Shown here one piece after another: positions 17,349 through 26,272 of a stretch of 64,000 bases of DNA. This stretch comes from an uncultured Erythrobacter sp. (lineage in GTDB: Bacteria > Pseudomonadota > Alphaproteobacteria > Sphingomonadales > Sphingomonadaceae). The DNA lies in the NCBI RefSeq assembly GCF_947499705.1, contig NZ_CANMPJ010000001.1, positions 1,337,501 to 1,401,500 of the forward strand, in the 5' to 3' direction. A program made the position numbers and the translations under genes. The notes under the pieces were generated by a model. The model had not been told where the DNA came from. It made no database searches and saw only the letters and a program-made list of their open reading frames with translations. Within the stretch, counting starts at the first letter, position 1, and each line of letters starts with the position of its first letter.

Positions 17349-18692
17349 TTAGTTGCCGGTGGTGCTGGCCGAAGCAGTGCTTGCACTCGAAGCGCTGCCC
17401 TGCTGCATTTCCGAGAACGTGGTCCACAAGCGCGCGATTGGCCCGCGTTGACCACCAATTTGGGCAAACGTTGCCTTGGCAGCATTGTGATCCCCGAGCG
17501 CGACCTGAGCGATTCCGAGCCGCGTCATGACGCGTTCTTTCTCGACACCGGCAAGACCCAAGGCTTTCTCAAAGAACTGAGCAGCCTTGGCATAATCGCC
17601 GTAACTCAAAAACGCGTCACCTGCAGCCACGACGGTGCGCAGTCCGGCACCAGCAGCGCTGGCATCACGGTCTAGCGCAGGCAACTCTGCGCGGTCGCTT
17701 TGAATGCGGCCATTGGCAGTTTGCAGCGCTTCGGAGAGGTACAGATTGTCCTGACTGACTACACCAGCAGCCAATCCCTCTTCAATCACGTCCTTCACTT
17801 CTTTCGGAAGTCGGCGTGGGTCGGCCGATTCAACGTAGTAGTCGTAGTCAGATTGATCCTGCAGCGCACCGACTTTGCGTCCGAGACGGAACAGATCCAA
17901 TAGTTCCTGACCTTCAAATTCGTTGAGGTTGCGCGTGAGGTTGATCGCGTCGCGCCAGTTCGCATCCGAAGGGTAATCCGCAATCCAACCCAAGGTCATG
18001 TCGTAAACTTCGGGAACAACCTTGTTGTTGTAGGCAACCGTCAAACCGCGGCGATACCACGCTTCATCAACGCGCTGCCCAGCATTCTTCTGTGACTCGA
18101 TTGCCGCTTTGAGAACGCCAAGCCCTTCCTTGAACCGGTTTTCAGAGAAATAGCTTTCTGCGAGCGCAACCTGCATCGCTGGACCGTTGACCGATTCAGA
18201 CGTGAAGTTGCGATTGATCGCTTCCTGCAAATAGCCACGCGCTTTGGCGAAGTCGCCCTGACCATTGGCGAGTTGGTACGCGATGAAATTGAAACGCCCG
18301 ACATTTTCGAGCGGAACTTTGCCGCCAGCGAGCATGAGCTCCATGCCCTGCAGTTGCAGCGCCTGATCGTTCAGCTTGGCGCCTGCATTAAAGATCAGGC
18401 CACCAGCCGCATTCTTCTCGTCAGGAGAAATCGACAATGGGATCAAAGCCACCAATTGCGGCTTAATCGGAGCCAGGTCAGCGGCTTCGTCATTCACCGT
18501 CGTGTTCAGCGGCTGATACGCGGCAACGAACTCCTCAGAGTATTGCGCCTTGGCTTCTTGTTCTTTCTTCTTTTTCTTCTGCGCATGGGCTGGTTCAGCC
18601 ACAAAAGCGCCGGTGGTGACAACTGCACCGGTCGCAAGTGCGATAGCCAGTGCCATGCCGGATGCGCGCTTGCGCAAGGTTAAACCTCTCAT
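17349..18692 (-). CDS. Secreted repeat-like protein of unknown function
   Basis: The 447-residue protein starts with a signal peptide (ALAIALATGAVVTTGAF, then AHAQ) followed by a lysine-rich run KKKKKEQE. The rest is helical and resembles tetratricopeptide or Sel1-like repeats: the QLANGQGDFAKARGYLQEAI, FSENRFKEGLGVLKAAIES and YGDYAKAAQFFEKALGLAG segments each look like helix pairs. The C-terminus is a low-complexity Ser/Ala/Thr tail. The start is the ATG at 18692, which has a strong AGGAGGT six bases upstream, not the upstream in-frame ATG at 18794. Likely periplasmic; function unknown. It is divergent from gyrA. Confidence 0.8.
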   Translation of the reverse strand: MRGLTLRKRASGMALAIALATGAVVTTGAFVAEPAHAQKKKKKEQEAKAQYSEEFVAAYQPLNTTVNDEAADLAPIKPQLVALIPLSISPDEKNAAGGLIFNAGAKLNDQALQLQGMELMLAGGKVPLENVGRFNFIAYQLANGQGDFAKARGYLQEAINRNFTSESVNGPAMQVALAESYFSENRFKEGLGVLKAAIESQKNAGQRVDEAWYRRGLTVAYNNKVVPEVYDMTLGWIADYPSDANWRDAINLTRNLNEFEGQELLDLFRLGRKVGALQDQSDYDYYVESADPRRLPKEVKDVIEEGLAAGVVSQDNLYLSEALQTANGRIQSDRAELPALDRDASAAGAGLRTVVAAGDAFLSYGDYAKAAQFFEKALGLAGVEKERVMTRLGIAQVALGDHNAAKATFAQIGGQRGPIARLWTTFSEMQQGSASSASTASASTTGN

Positions 18693-19019
18693 CGAATACC
18701 TCCTGAAATCGGGTTGAGCGTCGCGGGGTGTTGCTTCGCTTGATATCTCTGTGCCTGCGCAAATGAACGCACTGCGACAGATTTGCAATTCCATCTAGCC
18801 GAACTGGGCTGAATGGCCTTTGAATGGAACTCAGATGGGTCGTTAATTCTCAATTTTGGACGGTTCCTGTCAGCTTCCCGAGGTTGTTCGGGTGAGATGT
18901 GGAAAAAACGTCCGAAAGCACCGCTTTGTTCCGCCTTCGAGTGGCGAAAAGCTCACCGAGCGCCTATTTCAAGTGCATATTCAAAAGCGCAAAAGCGCAA
19001 CCAGAATTGGCACTGAATT
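18693..19019. other. Intergenic region upstream of gyrA
   Basis: These 327 bases separate the divergent secreted-protein and gyrA genes and must hold both promoters. Apart from the AGGAGGT ribosome site of the reverse gene and a short GCGC-AAAA-GCGC repeat near 18987, I recognise no RNA gene, operator or coding sequence. Confidence 0.5.
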
Positions 19020-21815
19020 TTGAGCGACGACAGCGAAAATCCGATACCCCTGACACCGATGGGCGACTTTGAACGGGTCGACATCGTCGATGAGATGAAA
19101 ACGAGCTATCTCGATTACGCCATGAGCGTGATCGTGGCTCGCGCCCTGCCCGATGTTCGTGATGGTCTGAAGCCCGTTCACCGCCGCATTCTTTACGCCA
19201 GTCAGGAAGGCGGCTTCGTTGCCGGGCGCCCCTATCGCAAAAGCGCCAAGATCGTTGGCGACGTGATGGGTAACTATCACCCGCACGGCGATTCCGCGAT
19301 TTACGATGCACTGGCTCGTATGACGCAAGACTGGTCGATGCGCGTCCCATTGATCGATGGTCAGGGCAATTTCGGCTCGATGGATCCCGATCCGCCCGCC
19401 TCGATGCGGTATACCGAAGCGCGCCTTGCCCGTGTTGCGAACACGCTGCTCGACGATCTCGACAAAGACACCGTCAATTTCGTCGATAACTACGATGGCA
19501 GCACGCAGGAGCCTTCGGTTCTCCCTGCCCGTTTCCCCAACCTGCTTGTCAATGGTGCAGGCGGGATCGCCGTAGGCATGGCGACAAATGTCCCGCCGCA
19601 CAATCTTGGCGAGGTGATCGACGGCTGTCTGGCATTTATTGAAAACCCGGCGATCACCACCGAGGAACTGATCGAATACATTCCCGGCCCTGACTTTCCG
19701 ACTGCGCCGCTGATCCTTGGTTCGAGCGGTGCGAAGGCCGCCTACACCACCGGGCGTGGGTCGGTCCTCATGCGGTGCCGCCATGAAATAGAGACGCGGC
19801 GCGGTGACCGCGAGAGCATCATCTTTACATCAATTCCCTATCAGGTCGGTAAGTCAGGCCTGGTCGAAAAGATTGCTGAAGCCGCCAAGGACAAGCGGAT
19901 CGAAGGCATTGCCGACATTCGCGACGAGAGTTCGCGTGAGGGTGTGCGGGTTGTGATCGACCTCAAGCGCGATGCTTCGTCAGACGTCGTGCTGAACCAA
20001 TTGTGGCGCTACACGCCTGCGCAATCCTCGTTCCCGGCCAACATGCTGGCGATCCGCAACGGTCGACCCGAAACTCTGATGCTGCGGGACATCATCCAGA
20101 GCTTCATCAGCTTCCGTGAGGAAGTGATCACGCGCCGGACCAAGTTCGAGCTCAACAAAGCGCGCGAACGCGCGCACCTTTTGCTCGGCCTCGTGGTTGC
20201 TGTCTCGAACCTGGACGAAGTGGTCGCGATCATTCGCGGCGCTGCCAACCCAGCCGAGGCGCGCGCCAAGCTGCTCGTAAAAGAATGGCCGATTGGCGAC
20301 ATTGCGCAATATATCCGCCTCGTCGAAGCGCTTGAGCCCAATGCCGAGCAGGATGGCGGCACGTATCGTCTGTCCGAACGGCAGGTGAAGGCGATACTCG
20401 ATCTGCGTCTGCACCGTCTGACCGCGCTAGGCCGCGATGAAATCGGCGATGAGCTCAAAGTGCTGGCGACGCAGATTGAAGAGCTGCTTTCCATTCTTGG
20501 CGATCGCGCGAAGCTCTATGGTGTCATGCGCGAAGAGCTTGAAGAAGTTCGCGCAACCTATGCGACCCCGCGCGTTTCCGAGATTGCCCCTGCTTGGGAT
20601 GGGCTTGAGGACGAAGACCTGATCGAACGCGACGACATGGTCGTGACGGTCACAGTCGACGGCTACATCAAACGCACCCCACTTTCGACCTTCCGAGCCC
20701 AGAATCGTGGCGGCAAAGGGCGCGCTGGCATGTCCACGAAGGATGAGGACGCCATTGCTGAATTGTTCGTCACCTCGACGCACAATCCGGTCCTATTCTT
20801 CTCGACAGCGGGTAAAGTTTACCGGCTAAAGGTCTGGAAACTGCCAGAAGGCGGACCTGCAACACGCGGGCGTCCGATCGTCAATATGCTGCCTGCACTC
20901 GACGACGGTGAGACGATTCGGACGGTCCTTCCTCTCCCCGAGGATGAGGATGAATGGGGCGCGCTGTCAGTCGTGTTTGCGACGGCGAAGGGCAATGTCC
21001 GGCGCAATAGCATGGACGCTTTCACCAACATCCCGTCCAACGGCAAGTTTGCCATGAAATTCGATGCAGATAGCGAAGACAAGCTCATCGGTGTCGCGGT
21101 TCTCAGCTCCACTGACGATGTGCTGCTGGCCTCACGCCAGGGCAAGGCAATCCGCTTTGCCGCCGAAGCTGTGCGTGAATTCACGTCGCGCACCTCAACC
21201 GGTGTGCGCGGCATGAAACTGGCGGATGGCGACGAGGTCGTTTCGCTTTCGGTGCTGGGCGCAACCGGAACGACGCCAGAAGAGCGCGAGCAATATCTCA
21301 AATTTGCACCCTGGAAGGCGGACCGCGAAGGCGATCCAGACCTCTCGGCAGAGCGTTTCGATGCGCTTAAGGAGAATGAAGAATTCATCCTGACAGTCTG
21401 CTCAAACGGATACGGCAAGGTGTCCTCTGCCTTCGAATACCGACGCATTGGTCGCGGTGGTCAGGGCTTGATCAACATTGACAATATCGCCCGCAACGGT
21501 CCGGTTGTCGCGAGCTTCCCAGTCCAATCAGGGGAGCAGCTCATGTTGGTCACCGATCAGGCAAAGCTGATCCGGATTGGCTTGGAAAGTCTTCGTGTCC
21601 TGGGCCGCAACACTGCTGGCGTGAAGCTGTTCGACGTTTCCAAGGGTGAGACAGTGGTCAGCGCGGTCAAGATCGACGAAACCGAAGAGCCGGAAAACGA
21701 AATCGAGGAAGCGGTCGTAGAAGAAATGGTCGACCGCAAAGGCGGCGATGATGAAACAAGCCCGGACACTCCACCGCATTCGGACAAAGACATCGACGAC
21801 ACACCGGATACCTAG
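19020..21815 (+). CDS. gyrA: DNA gyrase subunit A
   Basis: GyrA is the breakage-reunion subunit of the A2B2 type II topoisomerase. The 931-residue chain has the catalytic tyrosine in MRYTE (Y131) and the quinolone-resistance region HPHGDSAIYDALARM with serine 92 and aspartate 96 (E. coli S83 and D87), so it looks wild-type for quinolone response. The C-terminal beta-pinwheel has a GyrA box-like sequence QNRGGKGRAGM. The chain is longer than E. coli GyrA and ends in an acidic tail. The start is TTG with no strong ribosome site; the ATG at 19059 is an alternative but would remove residues before PMGDFERVD. Confidence 0.97.
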   Translation: MSDDSENPIPLTPMGDFERVDIVDEMKTSYLDYAMSVIVARALPDVRDGLKPVHRRILYASQEGGFVAGRPYRKSAKIVGDVMGNYHPHGDSAIYDALARMTQDWSMRVPLIDGQGNFGSMDPDPPASMRYTEARLARVANTLLDDLDKDTVNFVDNYDGSTQEPSVLPARFPNLLVNGAGGIAVGMATNVPPHNLGEVIDGCLAFIENPAITTEELIEYIPGPDFPTAPLILGSSGAKAAYTTGRGSVLMRCRHEIETRRGDRESIIFTSIPYQVGKSGLVEKIAEAAKDKRIEGIADIRDESSREGVRVVIDLKRDASSDVVLNQLWRYTPAQSSFPANMLAIRNGRPETLMLRDIIQSFISFREEVITRRTKFELNKARERAHLLLGLVVAVSNLDEVVAIIRGAANPAEARAKLLVKEWPIGDIAQYIRLVEALEPNAEQDGGTYRLSERQVKAILDLRLHRLTALGRDEIGDELKVLATQIEELLSILGDRAKLYGVMREELEEVRATYATPRVSEIAPAWDGLEDEDLIERDDMVVTVTVDGYIKRTPLSTFRAQNRGGKGRAGMSTKDEDAIAELFVTSTHNPVLFFSTAGKVYRLKVWKLPEGGPATRGRPIVNMLPALDDGETIRTVLPLPEDEDEWGALSVVFATAKGNVRRNSMDAFTNIPSNGKFAMKFDADSEDKLIGVAVLSSTDDVLLASRQGKAIRFAAEAVREFTSRTSTGVRGMKLADGDEVVSLSVLGATGTTPEEREQYLKFAPWKADREGDPDLSAERFDALKENEEFILTVCSNGYGKVSSAFEYRRIGRGGQGLINIDNIARNGPVVASFPVQSGEQLMLVTDQAKLIRIGLESLRVLGRNTAGVKLFDVSKGETVVSAVKIDETEEPENEIEEAVVEEMVDRKGGDDETSPDTPPHSDKDIDDTPDT

Positions 21816-21856
21816 GCTTACAGCGTAGGTAGGACTTGCTTGCCCCACCCCTAGCG

Positions 21857-21873
21857 CTATCCCAGCAGGATAG
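21857..21873 (+). terminator. Possible hairpin after gyrA
   Basis: A perfect 6-bp stem (CTATCC/GGATAG) with a five-base loop lies between the gyrA stop and the ribosome site of the dioxygenase gene. There is no T-tract, so a terminator role is doubtful. Confidence 0.3.
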
Positions 21874-21889
21874 TCTTGGGAGGGGCGAC

Positions 21890-22723
21890 ATGATCATCGA
21901 ACCATCGGGAGCATCCTGCGGCGCTACGGTACGCGGGTTAGATCTGTGCCGAGATATTTCCCCGTCGCTCGCGGAGGAAATACGGAAGGCTTGGCTCAAA
22001 CATCGAGTATTGGCCTTTGCAGATCAGAGCATGGACGATGATGCCCTTGAGCGCTTTACGCTCGCGATGGGTGGTTTCGGTGAAGATCCGTTCTTCGATC
22101 CGATCCCTGAGCGCGAGCACATTGCCGCAATCTTGCGCGAACCTGACGAAACGGCACCGCTTTTCGCCGAGAATTGGCATAGCGACTGGAGTTTTCTAGC
22201 GCGGCCGCCGTCAGGTACATGCCTCTTGGCGATTGAAATTCCGCCAGTCGGAGGCGACACACTTTTCGCCGATCAGATTGCTGCATTTGCTGCTTTGCCA
22301 GAGGAGCGCAAGTCGCACCTTCGAACTCTGACCGCCATCCATAGCGCGCAGCTCGCCTATGCGCCGGACGGCACTTATGGCGAAAAGGATTCTGGACGTT
22401 CAATGGCCATCCGTCCTGATGAGAGCGCCAGGGAAACCTACTCTCATCCTCTGATCCAGCGACACCCGGAAACCGGCGAAGAGGCGATTTATTCAACTCT
22501 TGGCTACATCATTGGCATCGAAGGAATGGAGCAGGTCGAGGCAATCCAGTTGTTGACCCAGTTGGCGCAGTGGCAGGCGCGGGATGAATTCGTTTACCGG
22601 CACAGATGGGAGCCGGATATGCTCGTCATGTGGGACAATCGCAGTGTCCTCCACAAGGCGACGGGCGGCTACGAAGGGCATCGCCGCGAGTTGCACCGCA
22701 CGACCATCGCCGCGGCTGCCTAA
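21890..22723 (+). CDS. TauD/TfdA-family dioxygenase
   Basis: The 277-residue Fe(II)/2-oxoglutarate dioxygenase shows the iron-binding HxD in NWHSDWSF (about residue 90) and the distal histidine and arginine region MWDNRSVLHKATGGYEGHRRELHR near the C-terminus. The family includes taurine and 2,4-D dioxygenases; the substrate cannot be told. The ATG at 21890 is chosen because GGGAGGGG lies a few bases before it. Its last bases overlap the convergent YhhN gene. No sulfonate transport genes are nearby, so a taurine role is not supported. Confidence 0.9.
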   Translation: MIIEPSGASCGATVRGLDLCRDISPSLAEEIRKAWLKHRVLAFADQSMDDDALERFTLAMGGFGEDPFFDPIPEREHIAAILREPDETAPLFAENWHSDWSFLARPPSGTCLLAIEIPPVGGDTLFADQIAAFAALPEERKSHLRTLTAIHSAQLAYAPDGTYGEKDSGRSMAIRPDESARETYSHPLIQRHPETGEEAIYSTLGYIIGIEGMEQVEAIQLLTQLAQWQARDEFVYRHRWEPDMLVMWDNRSVLHKATGGYEGHRRELHRTTIAAAA

Positions 22724-23370
22724 CGCGCCGCTGTCTCTCCCCGCAATGTCTGCACAATCCCGGTCGCGATCATGAGTTGGCCTGCGTAGTAGAGCGGCCA
22801 GACGAGGAGATCGGGCAATGGAGCGATGGCGAGCGGCCCCATGCGGCTGAAGATCAGCCAATCACTGATCACGAACAGCACCGCGCCCAGCCCAACCCTG
22901 TAGCGCGGGAAGCGGCTCATCCATGCCGCGGCTGCCATGGCTCCAAGGCCAACTGAATAAAGCGCGATGTCGACACGGTTCGTCAGAAGGTATGCAACCG
23001 CAGGCGTGCCGATCAGCAGTGCTAATGCCAAGAGTTTCTGACTTGGCGTGGTGTTTTCGCGCCGATTGCGAAAATAGAGCCCTATCGCCACGAGGTGCGA
23101 TGCCAAGAACAGCCCTCCTCCCGCGGTGAAGTCCAGCTCAATCGCCATGTCTGCTGCAGCGGACAGAGCCAGCACGATCACCAAAATAGCGCCGTCTAAA
23201 CCTGTAGTTCGACGTAGCGCGTAGACTGCCAGCAGGCCGACGGCCGTTCCCTTCAGCAGGATCAACCAAAGCTCACCAATGGGGTTGTTCCACAGGAAGT
23301 AATAGGCGGTGGCCGCCACAACACTGGCGAGCAACCACGGGCGGTGCTCAATCAACGCTCGTTTTGCCAC
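22720..23370 (-). CDS. YhhN-family membrane protein (lysoplasmalogenase-like)
   Basis: The 216-residue integral membrane protein has about eight hydrophobic helices. It carries YhhN/TMEM86 family marks such as ALSAAADMAIE, the FVISDWLIF stretch, and WPLYYAGQLMI near the end. Human TMEM86B is a lysoplasmalogenase; bacterial members are mostly uncharacterised. The GTG start has GGGAGGG just upstream. It overlaps the dioxygenase stop by four bases in convergent orientation. Confidence 0.88.
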   Translation of the reverse strand: MAKRALIEHRPWLLASVVAATAYYFLWNNPIGELWLILLKGTAVGLLAVYALRRTTGLDGAILVIVLALSAAADMAIELDFTAGGGLFLASHLVAIGLYFRNRRENTTPSQKLLALALLIGTPAVAYLLTNRVDIALYSVGLGAMAAAAWMSRFPRYRVGLGAVLFVISDWLIFSRMGPLAIAPLPDLLVWPLYYAGQLMIATGIVQTLRGETAAR

Positions 23371-23525
23371 AATCCCTCCCCTGACCGGACCATTTGCTTC
23401 GCCTCACGCAATCGACTGTTGGCGACTACGAGTATACGCCCGCGCGTTAAACCCCTGTCACCACAGTTTTGAGCCGATTGCATTCAGTTGAAGCGAGGAA
23501 CCACAGCGCCTAGATGCTGCTTCCT

Positions 23526-24896
23526 ATGACGCATGATGTACACATAATCGGCGGCGGGCTCGCCGGGAGCGAAGCCGCCTGGCAGCTGGCTCAGCGCGGC
23601 ATAAAGGTGCGTCTTTCGGAGATGCGCGGTTCGGGCGAGATGACCCCGGCACACCAGACCGATGGCTTGGCCGAGCTGGTCTGCTCGAACAGCTTCCGTT
23701 CTGACGATGACACCAAGAACGCCGTCGGCCTGCTCCACCATGAAATGCGCGCACTGGACAGCATTGTCATGCGCGCCGGCGAAGTAGCGCGGGTCCCCGC
23801 TGGTAGCGCCATGGCTGTGGATCGCGACGTGTTCTCAGCCGAGGTTGAGAAGGCGCTGTCGCAGCACCCAAACATCACTGTAGCTCGCGAGCGTGTCGAT
23901 AAGCTCCCCGAAGCAGGCCTCACCATTGTCGCCACTGGGCCGCTGACGGCGCAATCGCTGGCCGAAAGCATCGTCGGTGCCACGGGCGAAGAGCGGCTCG
24001 CATTCTTCGATGCCATTGCGCCCATCGTTCACCGAGACAGCATCGATATGTCGAAATGCTGGATCCAGTCGCGCTGGAACAAGCGCACCGAAGCCTCGAA
24101 TGAGGACGGCGATTACATCAACTGCCCGATGACAAAGGAGCAGTATCTCGCCTTTCATCAGGGTTTGATCGATGGTGAGAAAGGCGAATTCAAGGACTGG
24201 GAGAAGGACACGCCCTACTTCGATGGCTGCATGCCAATCGAGGTGATGGCCGAGCGCGGCGTTGAAACGCTTCGCTACGGACCGATGAAAGGCGTCGGTC
24301 TCGACAACCCCTACGACACGAATGAGGAACACCCCCAGGGTCGTTGGCCCTATGCCGTGGTGCAGCTGCGTCAGGACAACAAACTGGGGACTCTGTGGAA
24401 CATGGTCGGTTTCCAGACCAAGCTCAAATACGGCGCCCAGATCGCGCTCTTCCGAACTATTCCCGGCCTCGAGAATGCGGAGTTCGCCCGGCTTGGCGGG
24501 CTGCACCGCAATACATTTCTGAATTCTCCGCAGGTGCTCGACCGGCAGCTCCGCTTGAAGGCCGCACCGCATATCCGCTTTGCGGGACAGGTCACCGGAT
24601 GCGAGGGCTATGTGGAAAGCGCCGCGATCGGCCTCGTCGCCGGGATGATGGCAGCAACCGAGCTGGCTGGACGCGACTGGGCTCCCCTACCCGCCTCCAC
24701 AGCCATGGGCGCGTTGCTCAGTCACATCACCGGTGATGCCGATGCTGCGACGTTCCAACCGATGAACGTCAATTTTGGGCTGTTTCCGCCACTGCATGAC
24801 ATCAAAAAGAAGCAGCGCAAGGAAGCCTATACCAACCGGGCCAAGGCAGACCTGCAAGCCTGGCTTACTGCATCAGGTCAACTGGTTGCGGCCTGA
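23526..24896 (+). CDS. trmFO: tRNA (uracil-54-C5)-methyltransferase TrmFO
   Basis: TrmFO makes ribothymidine at position 54 of tRNA with methylene-tetrahydrofolate as carbon donor and FAD. The 456-residue protein opens with the FAD-binding [18 protein letters not shown]. It also has the cysteine-containing [22 protein letters not shown] and the [11 protein letters not shown] segment typical of the family. The ATG at 23526 matches the family N-terminus; an in-frame ATG four codons earlier has no advantage. It is divergent from yhhN and nearly abuts the stop codon of the convergent EF-hand gene. Confidence 0.96.
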   Translation: MTHDVHIIGGGLAGSEAAWQLAQRGIKVRLSEMRGSGEMTPAHQTDGLAELVCSNSFRSDDDTKNAVGLLHHEMRALDSIVMRAGEVARVPAGSAMAVDRDVFSAEVEKALSQHPNITVARERVDKLPEAGLTIVATGPLTAQSLAESIVGATGEERLAFFDAIAPIVHRDSIDMSKCWIQSRWNKRTEASNEDGDYINCPMTKEQYLAFHQGLIDGEKGEFKDWEKDTPYFDGCMPIEVMAERGVETLRYGPMKGVGLDNPYDTNEEHPQGRWPYAVVQLRQDNKLGTLWNMVGFQTKLKYGAQIALFRTIPGLENAEFARLGGLHRNTFLNSPQVLDRQLRLKAAPHIRFAGQVTGCEGYVESAAIGLVAGMMAATELAGRDWAPLPASTAMGALLSHITGDADAATFQPMNVNFGLFPPLHDIKKKQRKEAYTNRAKADLQAWLTASGQLVAA

Positions 24897-25361
24897 CTAG
24901 CAACGACAAGCAGGTTTTTTCGGCCTCCGCTTTGGAGCCGTGGTCGCGAACTCTGCAGGAGTTAGTTTCCCATTGCCGTTGGCGTCGGCGCTTTCGAAGC
25001 GATTGGCCGTGGTGACTGCCCATTCCTCGAATGTCAGCAGGTTGTTGCCATCGACATCGAGTTTGCGAAATGCATCCGAACGCGTCGAGAGCATTTCATT
25101 GCGGGTGATGATGCGGTCCCGGTCGCGGTCGTAGCGGAAGAAGCGCTTTTCCTCGCGGGTGAGCTCCGATGCTTCAGGCGGCGCCGGACCGGTCAAATCT
25201 CCCGGATCGACCTCTGGTAGTTCCGCAGGCGCTTCGGCTATTTCTTCCGGTTCAGGCGGCGGCGGAGCGTTGTTTTCCACCTGCGCCCGGCCTTGCCACC
25301 AGAATACGCCTACCCCCGCCAAGAAAAGCCCGACAAATACACCTAGAATTGTCTGACGCAT
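24897..25361 (-). CDS. Membrane-anchored EF-hand protein
   Basis: The 154-residue protein has an N-terminal membrane anchor (residues 3-23), a proline- and glutamate-rich linker, then three EF-hand-like calcium loops: DRDRDRIITRNE, DVDGNNLLTFEE and DANGNGKLTPAE. The tail is basic with two cysteines (KPACRC). It is probably a periplasmic calcium-binding protein of unknown role. Its stop codon directly abuts that of trmFO in convergent orientation. Confidence 0.88.
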   Translation of the reverse strand: MRQTILGVFVGLFLAGVGVFWWQGRAQVENNAPPPPEPEEIAEAPAELPEVDPGDLTGPAPPEASELTREEKRFFRYDRDRDRIITRNEMLSTRSDAFRKLDVDGNNLLTFEEWAVTTANRFESADANGNGKLTPAEFATTAPKRRPKKPACRC

Positions 25362-25402
25362 TGCGTGCCCCTGCTTTGAATTCGTTAGGGGAATACACCT
25401 AT

Positions 25403-26062
25403 TTAGCGCCCAAGGATAGCGGCTCTCATCGCGGTTAGGGCGGCTCGGCGCCCTTGCATCAATGGAGTTCCGCCGCGTTTAAGAGAACGAAGTGCCAGGG
25501 CCTGAAGGACAGACAGCCCGCGAAGCTCACCGGGCAAGCGGACAGTATCGGCGGACACTCTCAATGCCGCCTCTGTAAGGCGCGCCCGTTCGGCAGGATC
25601 GCTGACTCCCGATGCTGCATCGGCAAGCGACCAGCGTGATGCTGCAGCTGATACGCTTTCGACAATGTCCGTATACGAGCCATCAATGAGGCTAAGGAAA
25701 GGTGCGCCGCGACCGACTGCGAAGCTCTGAATCTCCTCCTCGCCCAATTGTTCGGCGACAACGAGGGCTTCCCATCCATCCACCAGTTTAGCGAGTGCGG
25801 GCTCCCTTCCCCTCCAATGCTCACCGATTGCTTCAAGCACAGCGTCGCCGCTCGGGCGCTTTTCTGGGTCCGAACCCAACATATCCCGCCACCAGGCCAG
25901 TCGCATCTGGCCCAGCATCGGCTCGGTCGTCGCGGCGACAATTCGTGCAAGGCGTTGATCTAAAGCAAAATACGTTCGCAGCCGGTCCCTCAGTGGCACG
26001 GGCGTGTAAGCTAGCGCCAGTTCAAGCTCAGCTGGCAGGGTTTCGGAAGTTTCTAGGTCCAC
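25403..26062 (-). CDS. Squalene/phytoene synthase-family protein
   Basis: The 219-residue protein resembles the squalene/phytoene synthase superfamily: LALAYTP near the start, then ALDQRLARIVAATTEPMLGQMRLAWWRD. It is shorter than CrtB or HpnC/D and the aspartate-rich DxxxD motifs are not evident. It therefore resembles the divergent group related to the mitochondrial complex I assembly factor NDUFAF6 more than a carotenoid enzyme. That assignment is an inference. The start is GTG with a weak ribosome site. No carotenoid gene is adjacent. Confidence 0.8.
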   Translation of the reverse strand: MDLETSETLPAELELALAYTPVPLRDRLRTYFALDQRLARIVAATTEPMLGQMRLAWWRDMLGSDPEKRPSGDAVLEAIGEHWRGREPALAKLVDGWEALVVAEQLGEEEIQSFAVGRGAPFLSLIDGSYTDIVESVSAAASRWSLADAASGVSDPAERARLTEAALRVSADTVRLPGELRGLSVLQALALRSLKRGGTPLMQGRRAALTAMRAAILGR

Positions 26063-26272
26063 GCTCGGCGCGTAGCCGGTTTTCGTCAGGATTTGTCAAC
26101 CCGGATGTCCGATTGCGGGACATACGGTCCGATTCAGGCACCGACATCTGGCGTTTACTTTGGGTTAACCATGCGCCTTCGCATTCCGCTTACCAGACTG
26201 CGGTATGTGCAATCCATGCAATTGTTTTTTCGCAAATTTTTGCGCCCGAAGCCTAATAAGGACTCGAAGAGC

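Noticed and set aside
21890..22723. Assignment as taurine dioxygenase TauD
   Set aside because: Iron-site residues support only the TauD/TfdA family; no sulfonate uptake genes are nearby.
25403..26062. Assignment as phytoene synthase CrtB
   Set aside because: The protein is too short, lacks clear aspartate-rich motifs and no carotenoid genes are adjacent.
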